From Nitrospirota bacterium (lineage in GTDB: Bacteria > Nitrospirota > Nitrospiria > Nitrospirales > Nitrospiraceae): a stretch of DNA of 64,000 bases. Shown piece after piece: positions 1 to 8,160 of the stretch. The first letter of the stretch is position 1, and each line of letters opens with the position of its first letter. A program made the translations under genes and the position numbers. The DNA is taken from assembly GCA_004296885.1 (NCBI GenBank), contig SCVN01000007.1:248001-312000 (forward strand). The letters run 5' to 3'. The notes under the pieces are model-generated. The model was not told the origin of the DNA, made no database searches, and saw only the letters and a list, made by a program, of their open reading frames with translations.

Positions 1-522
1 CGGCTGACGGGGCGGCAACCGGTGATACACCACTGTGCCTCCGATTCGTTCGAGCGGCACGGGAAAATTCGGCTTGCGGAAGAGCGTGCGCAACACCTCG
101 GGCAGGTCCGGCTCGACGGCGTAGAGATGGATCTTGTTGCCCGGGATGAAGAGAGGCGTGAAGAACGGCAGCCCGATCAGGTGATCCCAGTGGAAATGGG
201 TGAACAGGAGGTGGACTTCGCCCTGGCCCTGGCCGCAGGGGCCCTTCAGCAGTTCGTAGCCCAACAAGCGGAGCCCGCTGCCTGCGTCGATGATAACCTG
301 CTGGGTCTCGGTCTGCACGTCGAGGCAGAGGGTATTGCCTCCATAGCCGCCGATCTGTTGGGGAGGCAGAGAGCCCAGGAAACGGTCGATATCCTCGGCA
401 CCCCGGTTCCCGGCGGAAAAGAAGGCGTGGAGCAGGTCGCGCGTTCTCGTAATCAGAGCTTGCGGCGCGGTAGGCGAGGGGAGCGAGCCGCGGACGCCCC
501 AGAATGTGACGCGCATGGCCAT
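1..522 (-). CDS. MBL-fold metallo-hydrolase, 3' end outside window
   Basis: The visible 174 residues begin MAMRVTFWGVRGSLPSP and carry the metal-binding motif THFHWDHLIGLPFF, preceded by GGNTLCLDV and IIDAGSGLR. This is the pattern of metallo-beta-lactamase-fold hydrolases related to ribonuclease Z and phosphodiesterase-like proteins (family knowledge). The His and Asp ligands of HxHxDH are present, so the metal site looks intact. The C-terminal half lies beyond position 1. The start at 522 is preceded by GGGAGG about 10 nt upstream; in-frame ATGs at 540 and 516 are alternatives. The substrate cannot be inferred. Confidence 0.85.
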   Translation of the reverse strand, partial: MAMRVTFWGVRGSLPSPTAPQALITRTRDLLHAFFSAGNRGAEDIDRFLGSLPPQQIGGYGGNTLCLDVQTETQQVIIDAGSGLRLLGYELLKGPCGQGQGEVHLLFTHFHWDHLIGLPFFTPLFIPGNKIHLYAVEPDLPEVLRTLFRKPNFPVPLERIGGTVVYHRLPPRQP

Positions 523-567
523 AGGGTCCAAGCCTCCCATTCTCGGCCTGGGCGAGTCAAGAGCGCC

Positions 568-1242
568 TCACCAGTCCAGGGATGGCTGCGGGACCTGCGG
601 CAACAAGGGATGGTCGGTCAGCGCCTCATAGGCCTGGCTGATCGAGCTGACCGGGGAAACTTGCACGAGAAAGGGCGTGAGCCAGTCGCTATCGGCAATG
701 TCCAGCTCGTCCGGCACCAGCACGCGGTGCATGTGCGCATAGCCGGCCGCGATGACTTTCAACGGCACAGCGCCCACCGGCGAAATGTGCCCGTCCGGCG
801 TCACGGCGCCGGTCATGACCCGATCGGAGGGAATGAATTCGCCTTTGGCCAGAGCCACCACGGCCAGGGCCACCATGGCGGATAAGCTATCGCCATAAAT
901 GGTGACGCCGGCATAGGGCACGGACAGGATAACGTTCCAGGAATCGGTGGAGAGGCCGGCGGCCTGAGCCGCCCGCCGGATCGCCTGCTCGACGGCGGTC
1001 TGGGCCATGCGTGAGAAACGGCCGGGCGAGGTTCTGAAGTGGACGGCCAGGCCGGTCCGATCCAGCCGTTCGTCGAAAGCCAGGATGAGGTTCGCAACGG
1101 TGCCGATGGGCTGTGATTCCATCGTCACGCCGAGGATGGGGATGAGTTGCTCCCGCTGCCCGCTGAACGCCTGGGCTGGCGGCGCCTGAATCAAGATTGC
1201 GGCCAGCGCCAGGATCGAGGCCAGCGCCAATGCCGGCATCAT
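568..1242 (-). CDS. Exported stand-alone Lon-type (S16) serine protease domain
   Basis: About 224 residues. Residues 1-25 form a hydrophobic signal peptide ending AQA. The rest resembles the Lon proteolytic domain without the AAA+ module: YGDSLSAM carries the nucleophile Ser121 and SPVGAVPLKVIAAG carries Lys162, spaced like the Ser-Lys dyad of Lon. TGAVTPDGHISPVG matches the conserved TGEI-type strand. An ATP-free, probably periplasmic Lon-like protease is inferred. The start is ATG 1242 or 1239, because the upstream in-frame stretch is Arg-rich and would bury the signal peptide. No strong ribosome site is visible. The next gene upstream on the same strand ends at 1313. Confidence 0.75.
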   Translation of the reverse strand: MMPALALASILALAAILIQAPPAQAFSGQREQLIPILGVTMESQPIGTVANLILAFDERLDRTGLAVHFRTSPGRFSRMAQTAVEQAIRRAAQAAGLSTDSWNVILSVPYAGVTIYGDSLSAMVALAVVALAKGEFIPSDRVMTGAVTPDGHISPVGAVPLKVIAAGYAHMHRVLVPDELDIADSDWLTPFLVQVSPVSSISQAYEALTDHPLLPQVPQPSLDW

Positions 1243-1312
1243 GACCGGCGACCCGCGCGCGCGGCCTGGCCGCGTTGCGGTCCCCACAATCTCTGGACGC
1301 CGCCTTACCCCA

Positions 1313-1564
1313 TCAGTCGCCCTCCTGCGACACCATGCATTCGTCCAGGCTGCCCTCCCAATCCCGAGCCGGCCGATACTCCAATAATGGACAGACCGGC
1401 TGATCGTCCTGCCGTTTCCGGAGCGCCGCCGACAGCCCGTCATAGATCGCACGGGCCGACTGCGACCAGTCCACGTTGAACGGTTGCCCTTGAAAGGCCG
1501 CCTCCGCCGCTTTCATCTCATCATGCGTGAGGGGTCGCGGTCGCTTGAAAGTGTTCATGATCAT
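1313..1564 (-). CDS. Small conserved hypothetical protein
   Basis: 83 residues beginning MIMNTFKRPRPLTHDEMKAA, with a compact helical, charged sequence (AAEAAFQGQPFNVDWSQSARAIYDGL). I recognise this type as a short protein common in Nitrospira genomes, but no function is known to me. The start at 1564 has GGAG 8 nt upstream; 1558 is an alternative. It precedes the Lon-like protease on the same strand and is divergent from the flavoprotein at 1727. The roughly 160 bp between them should hold both promoters. Confidence 0.6.
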   Translation of the reverse strand: MIMNTFKRPRPLTHDEMKAAEAAFQGQPFNVDWSQSARAIYDGLSAALRKRQDDQPVCPLLEYRPARDWEGSLDECMVSQEGD

Positions 1565-1726
1565 CGCATTGACTCCGCATCCGCTTCTGCTAACCCTATC
1601 GGTCGGAGGGTAGGGGAAGCTTGAGCGGGGCCCCATTCCAGCGAAAAATCGACAAAAAGTTCCGCCAGGGAACAGCGAGACCTGTCCCCGTTGCTTTCCG
1701 AACCAGCCTCAGCCATCCTGGCCCCC

Positions 1727-2902
1727 ATGTCCCAATATGACGTCATCGTGATCGGGGCCGGCGGGGCCGGCCTCATGTGCGCCCTACAAGCGGCCAGACG
1801 AGGCAGACGGGTGCTGGCGCTCGACCATGCGCCGAAGATCGGCAAAAAGATCCTGATTTCAGGCGGCGGCCGCTGCAACTTCACCAACCTCCATGCAAGC
1901 CCGGCCAACTTCGTTTCGCACAATCCTCATTTCTGCAAGTCGGCTCTGGCCCGCTTCACCCCAGACGATTTCATACAGATGGTGAAGGACCACGACATTC
2001 CGTTTCACGAGAAGAAGCTGGGACAGTTGTTTTGCGACCGCTCCGCGCGAGATATCGTCGCCATGCTGGTCCAGGACTGCGAGAAGGCCGGCGTGACGTT
2101 CCAGCTCGACTGCCTGGTGCAGACCGTCACGAAACCCGACCGGTTTCTCGTGGAGACTTCTCGGGGCTCATTCTCGGGCGAGTCGCTGGTGGTCGCCACA
2201 GGCGGCCCTTCTGTGCCTGACACGGGCGCCACGGATTTCGGCTATGGACTCGCCAGACAGTTCGGGCTGGCCCTCGTCGAACCGGCGCCGGCCTTGGTCG
2301 GGCTCACCTGGAGCGAACCCGACCTCCGTTCGTTCGGCGATCTGGCCGGCGTCTCGGCCGAGACGGTCGTCACCTGTCGGCAGGCATCCTTCCGGGAAAA
2401 TATCCTGTTCACGCACCGCGGCCTGAGCGGCCCGGCGATTCTCCAGGCCTCCCTCTATTGGAACCAAGGCGACCCGATCACGATCGACCTGTCGCCGGAC
2501 TTCGATTTGACCACCTGGCTCCTGGAGGCCAAGCGCCTTGGCGAGAAAACCGAGTTGAAGACATGGCTGGCCTCACGTCTACCTAAACGGCTAGCTGAAA
2601 AGTTTTGCGCCCTGTATCTGCCGTCAAAACCCCTGGTGCAACTGGCGGACAAGGACCTGGCCTCCTTCGCCCAACGGCTTCACCGGTGGACCGTCACGCC
2701 GAGCGGCACCGAGGGGTTCAAGAAAGCCGAGGTCACCAGGGGCGGGGTGGATACGGACTCACTCTCCTCCCGAACCATGGAAGCCAAGCAAGTCCCAGGT
2801 CTCTATTTCATCGGGGAGGTCGTGGACGTGACCGGCCAACTGGGCGGGTATAATTTCCAATGGGCCTGGGCGTCAGGTTTCGCGGCTGGCCAGTCTGTGT
2901 AA
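1727..2902 (+). CDS. BaiN/HI0933-family NAD(P)/FAD-dependent oxidoreductase
   Basis: 391 residues. The N-terminus MSQYDVIVIGAGGAGLMCA is a Rossmann dinucleotide-binding motif (GxGxxG), and KILISGGGRCNFTN is the signature of the HI0933/BaiN flavoprotein family. The C-terminal GLYFIGEVVDVTGQLGGYNFQWAWASG matches the family's second FAD-contacting motif. Length is usual for the family, whose members are cytosolic FAD oxidoreductases of mostly unknown substrate. The start at 1727 was chosen because homologues begin right before the DVIVIGAG strand; an in-frame start at 1691 adds residues without similarity. There is no clear ribosome site at 1727. Confidence 0.88.
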   Translation: MSQYDVIVIGAGGAGLMCALQAARRGRRVLALDHAPKIGKKILISGGGRCNFTNLHASPANFVSHNPHFCKSALARFTPDDFIQMVKDHDIPFHEKKLGQLFCDRSARDIVAMLVQDCEKAGVTFQLDCLVQTVTKPDRFLVETSRGSFSGESLVVATGGPSVPDTGATDFGYGLARQFGLALVEPAPALVGLTWSEPDLRSFGDLAGVSAETVVTCRQASFRENILFTHRGLSGPAILQASLYWNQGDPITIDLSPDFDLTTWLLEAKRLGEKTELKTWLASRLPKRLAEKFCALYLPSKPLVQLADKDLASFAQRLHRWTVTPSGTEGFKKAEVTRGGVDTDSLSSRTMEAKQVPGLYFIGEVVDVTGQLGGYNFQWAWASGFAAGQSV

Positions 2903-3008
2903 CAGACGGTGAAACTTGGATCGTTGCCCTTAAGGAACTTGCAAAGAAAAGTGTGGTAGCATGACCGACATGTCATCACGGCCGGCTGGTTGATCCGGCG
3001 GAGGAACC

Positions 3009-4757
3009 ATGAGCGACCATCGAGACCCGAATGAACGAGATAAAAGGAAGGCCGGAGGAAAAGAACAAGTAACGGGACAGGGCTCCTCCTCGCCGAACGA
3101 TCCCCTGGTCTTGATCGACGACTGTTTAGCCTCCCTGCCGGACGACGATCCACGGCAGAAGATCCTCTACAAGCTCCGTCATCTGATACTGCAGGAAGGG
3201 GCGGCCCACCAGCAACGGGAAGCGGAATTCAAGAAACTCAGCGAGGTGGTAGGCAAGCTGACCGCGCCGGCCAACCGGATCGGCACCTTGTTGGAGCTGC
3301 CGGCGGACGGCTTGGCCCGCATCGTCGTGGGCGGGGCCGAGTATTACACGAATGTGGACCCGCGCGTGGCGCCGGCCGAGCTCAAGATCGGCACGCAAAT
3401 CCTGGTGAACGAGGCCTATGCCCTGATCAAGACGCTCGGCTACGACCGCAATGGTCCGGTGCTGAAGGTTTCGGATACCTTGCCGGACGGGCGCATCCGC
3501 TTCGAGCAGGAGCCGGGTCGCCAGGCCTTGATCCTCCAACGGGGGAGCGACCTGGTCGGGGTGGAGCTCAAGGCCGGCGACGAGGTGCGGATCGACCCGA
3601 GCCACCGCATCGCCATCGAGCGGCTGGAGGACCGGCAAGCAGACCGCCATCTGCTGGACGAAGTGCCGACCGTCACCTGGGAGCAGATCGGCGGGCAGAA
3701 GGCCGCGATCGAGGCCATCCGTAAGGCCATCGAATATCCCCTGCTCCATGCCAAGACCTTCGAGCAGTTCAAGTTCACCCAGCCCAAGGGCTTCCTCCTC
3801 TATGGCCCTCCCGGCTGCGGCAAGACGCTGATCGGCCAGGCGGCAGCGGCGAGCCTGTCCAAACTCGTGGGGGACTCCCAAGAAGCCCAGGCTTCACCGG
3901 ACAGGCCCAAGGTCACAGGCGGGGCTTTTCTCCACGTCAAAGGCCCCGAGATCCTCAACATGTGGCTGGGCGAATCGGAACGGATCGTCCGCGATCTGTT
4001 CGCCCAGGCCCGCGCGCGCCGCAAGGCCGGCTTGCTGCCCTTCATCTTCATCGATGAGGCCGAGTCCATCCTGGGCACCCGCCGGGCCATGCGATCGTTC
4101 AATATCAACAATACGCTCGTGCCGATGTTCTGTTCGGAAATGGACGGCATCGAGTCGCTACGCGACGTGGTGATCATCTTGGCCTCCAACCGGCCGGACC
4201 TGATCGACCCGGCGGTGCTACGGCCGGGACGGATCGACCGCAAGATTAAGGTGGCTCGCCCTGGTCGCGAGGAAGCGGCGGACATCCTGAAGGTCTACCT
4301 GACGGCCGACTTGCCGCTGGACCGGTCGCTGCTGGCTTCGCACGGCGGCAGCCAGGAGGCTGCCTGCCAGGCTCTGCTGACGCAGGCGACGGAGGCGATC
4401 TTCGGCAAGACCGATTCCAACCGGCTCCTCTCCGTCCGCCTCCGCAACGGCCAGCACAAGGTGCTCTACCGGGCCGATCTGGTCAGCGGGGCCATCCTGG
4501 CGTCCATCGTCCAGCGGGCCAAGGAACGGGCCATTGAAAGGGTGATCGGTGCGGCAGGGAGCGAAGCGGGATTGACCAAAGACGATCTGATGATTTCGAT
4601 CGACGCCGAGTTTCGTGAAGGGGAAATGCTCCCGCCGGACGACGCGGCGGAGGAGTGGCTCAAGCTCCTAGACCACCACCCGGAACAAGTGGTGGGGATT
4701 TCCTCGTTCCGCAAGGGCCGGCCGGCGGAAGAGCGGCTGATCGGCCAGATCATTTAA
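3009..4757 (+). CDS. arc: Proteasome-associated AAA ATPase ARC/Mpa
   Basis: 582 residues; hexameric unfoldase that recruits UBact-tagged substrates and feeds them to the 20S core. Residues about 50-90 form a coiled coil, the tag-binding element in Mpa/ARC, followed by OB-type domains. The AAA module has Walker A GPPGCGKT (266-273) and Walker B FIFIDEAES (about 344). The protein ends ERLIGQII. Actinobacterial Mpa ends GQYL, whose penultimate Tyr docks into the alpha ring, so here GQ is kept but Tyr is replaced by Ile. The start at 3009 has GGAGG just upstream. It opens the proteasome operon; dop follows after 83 bp. Cytoplasmic. Confidence 0.95.
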   Translation: MSDHRDPNERDKRKAGGKEQVTGQGSSSPNDPLVLIDDCLASLPDDDPRQKILYKLRHLILQEGAAHQQREAEFKKLSEVVGKLTAPANRIGTLLELPADGLARIVVGGAEYYTNVDPRVAPAELKIGTQILVNEAYALIKTLGYDRNGPVLKVSDTLPDGRIRFEQEPGRQALILQRGSDLVGVELKAGDEVRIDPSHRIAIERLEDRQADRHLLDEVPTVTWEQIGGQKAAIEAIRKAIEYPLLHAKTFEQFKFTQPKGFLLYGPPGCGKTLIGQAAAASLSKLVGDSQEAQASPDRPKVTGGAFLHVKGPEILNMWLGESERIVRDLFAQARARRKAGLLPFIFIDEAESILGTRRAMRSFNINNTLVPMFCSEMDGIESLRDVVIILASNRPDLIDPAVLRPGRIDRKIKVARPGREEAADILKVYLTADLPLDRSLLASHGGSQEAACQALLTQATEAIFGKTDSNRLLSVRLRNGQHKVLYRADLVSGAILASIVQRAKERAIERVIGAAGSEAGLTKDDLMISIDAEFREGEMLPPDDAAEEWLKLLDHHPEQVVGISSFRKGRPAEERLIGQII

Positions 4758-4840
4758 GCGTTGGAAAGTCCGTAAAGTCAGAAAGTTGGCAAGTCGCAGA
4801 CTTTTGACTTTATGACTTTTCGACTTTCACACTTTACGAC
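4758..4840 (+). repeat. GACTTT/AAAGTC heptamer-like spacer between arc and dop
   Basis: The gap holds AAAGTC-type units in its first half and four GACTTT units (gacttttgactttatgac and following) in its second half. The two halves are partly complementary, so the transcript could fold into a hairpin such as AAAGTCA pairing with TGACTTT. It could tune readthrough from arc into dop, or be a neutral repeat tract; the sequence alone cannot separate these. Confidence 0.5.
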
Positions 4841-6367
4841 ATGCGTTTATTTGGCCTCGAAACCGAGTACGGGATCACGCGCGAAGATCTGGACCAGGTT
4901 GATCCGGTCGTGGAGTCCATGGACCTGGTGCGGGCCTACCTGACTGCATCCTTCGAGCGGACCTGGGACTACCAGGGGGAAGACCCCCATGAAGACGCCC
5001 GCGGCTTCCGCGTCTCCGGCTTGCAGCAGGACAAGGAAGAGGACGAGTTCGCCAAACAGGACGCCCACCGGCCCTTTTCCTTCTATGAGATGAAGAGCGA
5101 TCTGGTCCTGCCGAACGGCGCGCGGTTCTACAACGATCATACCCATCCCGAATACTCCACCCCCGAATGCCGGACCCTGCGCGACCTGATCGCCCACGAC
5201 CGGGCCGGCGAGCGGATCGTGCAGCGGGCGGCGGACCGGCGTAACCGGGCCCTGGGCGGCCCGCACGTGCAACTGTACAAGAACAACACCGACTTCCACG
5301 GCCACAGCTACGGCTGCCACGACAACTACCTGCTCCTGCGATCCGTCCCGTTCCCAGCGCTTGTCCAGGGCCTCCTGCCGTTTCTGGTCAGCCGCCAGAT
5401 CATTGCCGGAGCCGGCAAGGTGGGCATCGAGGCTCAGGAGAGCGGATTCCAGCCGGGACGGTATCAACTGTCGCAGCGGGCGGACTTCATGGAAACCGAG
5501 TTGAGCGTGGACACGATGCACAACCGGCCGATCTTGAACACGCGCGACGAGCCCCACGCGGACCGGACCCGCTTCCGGCGGCTCCACCTGATCGTCGGCG
5601 ACGCGAACATGTGCGAGTATGCGACCGCCTTGAAGGTGGGAACGACTCGACTTGTCCTGGACCTGATCGAACTGGGCCAGGCCCCCGCAATACAGCTCGA
5701 CGAGCCTGTGGCCGCCATCAAGGTCCTCTCGCAGGACCCGGACTTGAAAGCGCTGGTGCGCCGAAACGGCGGCGGCACGATCTCCGGGCTGGAGATTCAA
5801 AGCCTCTATCAGCAAGCGGCGCAGCAACACCTTTCCGGCTCGGACGAGGAAACCGACTGGGTGATCCGCGAATGGGGCGAGACCTTGCGGCTGCTACAGA
5901 GCGACCGGAGCCGGCTCGTCGGCCTGCTGGACTGGGTCACCAAGCTCTGGCTCCTGGACGCGTTCATGGAGGCCGAACATGTTGCCTGGGACGACCCCTG
6001 GCTGACGAGCCTGGACCTGGAATATCATAATGTGAATCAGGCACGGGGCCTCTTTCTCGGCCTGGAGGCCGAAGGCAAGACGAGGCGGCTTGCAACCGAG
6101 GTGGAAATCGAGCAAGCTCTGCGCGAAGGGCCGGCGGACACCCGCGGCGGGATCAGGGGACTCTGCGTCCGGCGGTTTCCGGACCAAGTTAAATCGGTAC
6201 AATGGGAACAGGTGCGGTTCAAGGGACTGCTGAAGCCGCATACCCTCGACATGGGCGACCTGTTCGAGCCGGATCGAGTGCAGGAGCTGGGACGGATTCT
6301 GGCCAAGGCCGCCTCTCCGTCGGAGGCCTTGACGGAGTGGAAGGAAAGAAAGGATCGGCAACCATGA
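4841..6367 (+). CDS. dop: Dop, deamidase/deligase for the Pup-like modifier (here UBact)
   Basis: 508 residues of the glutamine-synthetase-like Dop/PafA family. MRLFGLETEYGI carries the metal-binding Glu7 and Glu9. LPNGARFYNDHTHPEYSTPE carries the catalytic-type Asp99. The stretch at about residues 40-85, rich in Asp, Glu and Gln, corresponds to the Dop loop that distinguishes Dop from PafA. Known Dop enzymes deamidate a C-terminal Gln and hydrolyse the tag-lysine isopeptide bond. Because UBact here already ends in Glu, tag removal and recycling is the likely role. The stop overlaps the ubact ATG (ATGA), implying translational coupling. Cytoplasmic. Confidence 0.93.
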   Translation: MRLFGLETEYGITREDLDQVDPVVESMDLVRAYLTASFERTWDYQGEDPHEDARGFRVSGLQQDKEEDEFAKQDAHRPFSFYEMKSDLVLPNGARFYNDHTHPEYSTPECRTLRDLIAHDRAGERIVQRAADRRNRALGGPHVQLYKNNTDFHGHSYGCHDNYLLLRSVPFPALVQGLLPFLVSRQIIAGAGKVGIEAQESGFQPGRYQLSQRADFMETELSVDTMHNRPILNTRDEPHADRTRFRRLHLIVGDANMCEYATALKVGTTRLVLDLIELGQAPAIQLDEPVAAIKVLSQDPDLKALVRRNGGGTISGLEIQSLYQQAAQQHLSGSDEETDWVIREWGETLRLLQSDRSRLVGLLDWVTKLWLLDAFMEAEHVAWDDPWLTSLDLEYHNVNQARGLFLGLEAEGKTRRLATEVEIEQALREGPADTRGGIRGLCVRRFPDQVKSVQWEQVRFKGLLKPHTLDMGDLFEPDRVQELGRILAKAASPSEALTEWKERKDRQP

Positions 6368-6558
6368 ATGAACGTATAGACCTGGAACGGCGCGAGCGGC
6401 CGTTCGACCCGATGCCCAAACCGACCGGCCCGGGCGAAGAGGGCGGTGGCCCGAAGCGGCCAGAGACCGGTTCGCCGGACAAGGACAATTTGCTGAAACG
6501 GATGCGCAAGGTGGACCCGAAGCAGGCGGAGCGGTACCGCCAAAGAACCGGGGAGTAG
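6364..6558 (+). CDS. ubact: UBact, prokaryotic ubiquitin-like protein modifier
   Basis: 64 residues, MNERIDLERRERPFDPMPKP onward, ending ERYRQRTGE. It is highly charged and rich in Gly, Pro, Lys and Arg with almost no hydrophobic core, so intrinsic disorder is expected as in Pup. The C-terminal RTGE fits UBact proteins described from Nitrospirota and other Gram-negative bacteria; the terminal Glu is the residue PafA would join to substrate lysines. ATG 6364 overlaps the dop stop by 4 bp and has AAAGGA about 9 nt upstream. It sits in the place pup occupies in actinobacteria, between dop and prcB. The ending Glu means no Dop deamidation is needed. Confidence 0.93.
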   Translation: MNERIDLERRERPFDPMPKPTGPGEEGGGPKRPETGSPDKDNLLKRMRKVDPKQAERYRQRTGE

Positions 6559-6563
6559 GCGCG

Positions 6564-7337
6564 ATGGGTATGCAGGGTGATTTCTTGCAGCTCCTGAAGG
6601 AGCAGGGCTATCAGATCGGCACCTCGGTCCCAGCCGGCACGGGGGTGGAGATCACGCGCGGCACGACGATCCTGGCCATGAAATACCGGGACGGGGTCCT
6701 GGTGGCCGGCGACCGTCGGGCCACAGCCGGCAACATGGTCATGTACGACCGCACCGACAAAGTTCTGGAACTGGACCGCCACAGCGTGATGGCGATCGCC
6801 GGCGTCCCCGCCACCGCCTACGAGATGGTGCGGGTGCTGGAACATTCCTTCAAATACTACCGCCGCACCCAGCTCCAGGAATTGAGTTTCGAGGGCAAGC
6901 TACGGGCCGTGTCCAAACTGCTGAAGGAAAATGTAGCCGCGGCGCTGGCCGGCACAGGCGCGGTGGCGCCCATCTTCGCCGGCTACGATTTCGAGCAGGG
7001 CTCGGCCAAGATTTTCTTCTACGACATTCTGGGCGCCGAGTTCGAAGGGGTGGAATATGCCGTGTCCGGTTCCGGCTCGCCGACGATCCGCGGCATCCTG
7101 CACTACGTGAACACCTGGGGCGGGCAACCCCTGGCGGCGCTGCCCGAGGAAGAGGCGACGATCCAGGCCTTGCGGCTCCTCACCTGCGCCGCCGAGTTCG
7201 ACTCGGCCACCGGCGGGGTCAACCACGAGGCGAACCTCTATCCGGTCGTGAAACTCATCACCGAGCGCGGCGTCCGGACGGTTCCTGACGGGACGTTGAA
7301 GCCGCTGTTCGAATCCAAGGTGATCCGCCATGTATGA
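6564..7337 (+). CDS. prcB: Proteasome beta subunit PrcB
   Basis: 257 residues; catalytic beta ring of the 20S proteasome. A 33-residue propeptide precedes the autocleavage site ITRG|TTILAMKY, giving Thr34 as the N-terminal nucleophile (Thr1 of the mature chain). Mature Asp17 (VAGDRRAT) and Lys33 (RTDKVLEL) are both present, so the active site is complete. GSGSPT, near the middle of the chain, is the usual beta-subunit motif. The start is 5 bp after the ubact stop; ATG 6570 is an alternative. The 3' end overlaps prcA by 8 bp, consistent with co-translation of the two rings. Confidence 0.95.
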   Translation: MGMQGDFLQLLKEQGYQIGTSVPAGTGVEITRGTTILAMKYRDGVLVAGDRRATAGNMVMYDRTDKVLELDRHSVMAIAGVPATAYEMVRVLEHSFKYYRRTQLQELSFEGKLRAVSKLLKENVAAALAGTGAVAPIFAGYDFEQGSAKIFFYDILGAEFEGVEYAVSGSGSPTIRGILHYVNTWGGQPLAALPEEEATIQALRLLTCAAEFDSATGGVNHEANLYPVVKLITERGVRTVPDGTLKPLFESKVIRHV

Positions 7338-8145
7338 AGAGCCTTATCGCTGGGTGGAGGCGGTCGGCAACCGCCGCCAGTATCTCGACGAGCAGCTCAA
7401 GCAGGGGAGCCCGGTCGTCGCCCTCTCCTATGCGGACGGGATTCTGCTCCTGACCGTCAGCCGCGGCACGCCCAAACTCTACGAAATCTACGACCGCATC
7501 GCGCTGGGCGGCATCGGCCACCCGGCCGATCTGGAAAAGCTCCGTTTCAGCCTGCTCGAAATGGCCCATCTGGAGGGTTTCAACCGCTCGCCGTCCGACG
7601 TGACCGGCGCACGCATGATGAAACTCGGGCTGGCGCCGATCATCAAGCAGGCCTTCGAGGAGATCTTCAAGGCGCCCTTCATCGTCAAGATTCTCCTGGC
7701 AGAGTTGAGCCTGAAACCTGGCAAGGACATGTTCCTAACCATCGACTATGACGGGACGTTCGAAGAGACCTCCGGCTATGCCGTGCTGGCCGCCACCAAG
7801 GCCATCCAGACTCGCATGGTCGCTTATCTGAAGAAGGCGGGACACGCACCGCCCCTGTCGCTGGACGCAGCGTTGGCTCTAACCGCCAAGACCTGGTCCG
7901 TTGGGTCTCTGGCGCAAGCGGCTGAGTCGGAGGCCGATCACAAGGACGAGAAGGAATCCGCCATACCCGTCGCGCAGGAGCCGGACGACGCCCAGCTGCT
8001 GGCGCACTTGCGGGAAACGCTCGCCGACAAGATCCTCGAAGGCGCCGTCCTGGAACGACAGGCTCCCGGCTCGTCGAAATACCGAGCGCTCACGAGAGAG
8101 GAGTTGGCCTTTCTGGTCCCGAAGTCCGCGCAGGCATCTGCCTGA
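7330..8145 (+). CDS. prcA: Proteasome alpha subunit PrcA
   Basis: 271 residues; outer ring of the 20S core that gates substrate entry and binds the ATPase. It begins MYEEPYRWVEAVGNRRQYLD, the region that forms the gating extension and first helix, then the NTN-fold strands SPVVALSYADGILLLT. There is no N-terminal Thr nucleophile, as expected for alpha. After about residue 195 the chain becomes a charged C-terminal extension (AAESEADHKDEKES) and then ends FLVPKSAQASA; similar flexible tails occur in actinobacterial PrcA. It overlaps prcB by 8 bp and is followed by pafA after 15 bp. Confidence 0.93.
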   Translation: MYEEPYRWVEAVGNRRQYLDEQLKQGSPVVALSYADGILLLTVSRGTPKLYEIYDRIALGGIGHPADLEKLRFSLLEMAHLEGFNRSPSDVTGARMMKLGLAPIIKQAFEEIFKAPFIVKILLAELSLKPGKDMFLTIDYDGTFEETSGYAVLAATKAIQTRMVAYLKKAGHAPPLSLDAALALTAKTWSVGSLAQAAESEADHKDEKESAIPVAQEPDDAQLLAHLRETLADKILEGAVLERQAPGSSKYRALTREELAFLVPKSAQASA

Positions 8146-8160
8146 GATCACGCCACTTCC

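Noticed and set aside
22-885. Long open frame on + across the MBL and Lon-like genes
   Set aside because: It is antisense to two genes with clear motifs, has no family similarity and reflects GC-rich codon bias.
2905-3008. Promoter with -35/-10 boxes before arc
   Set aside because: TTGCAA and TAGCAT are present but only 12 bp apart, too close for a normal sigma-70 promoter.
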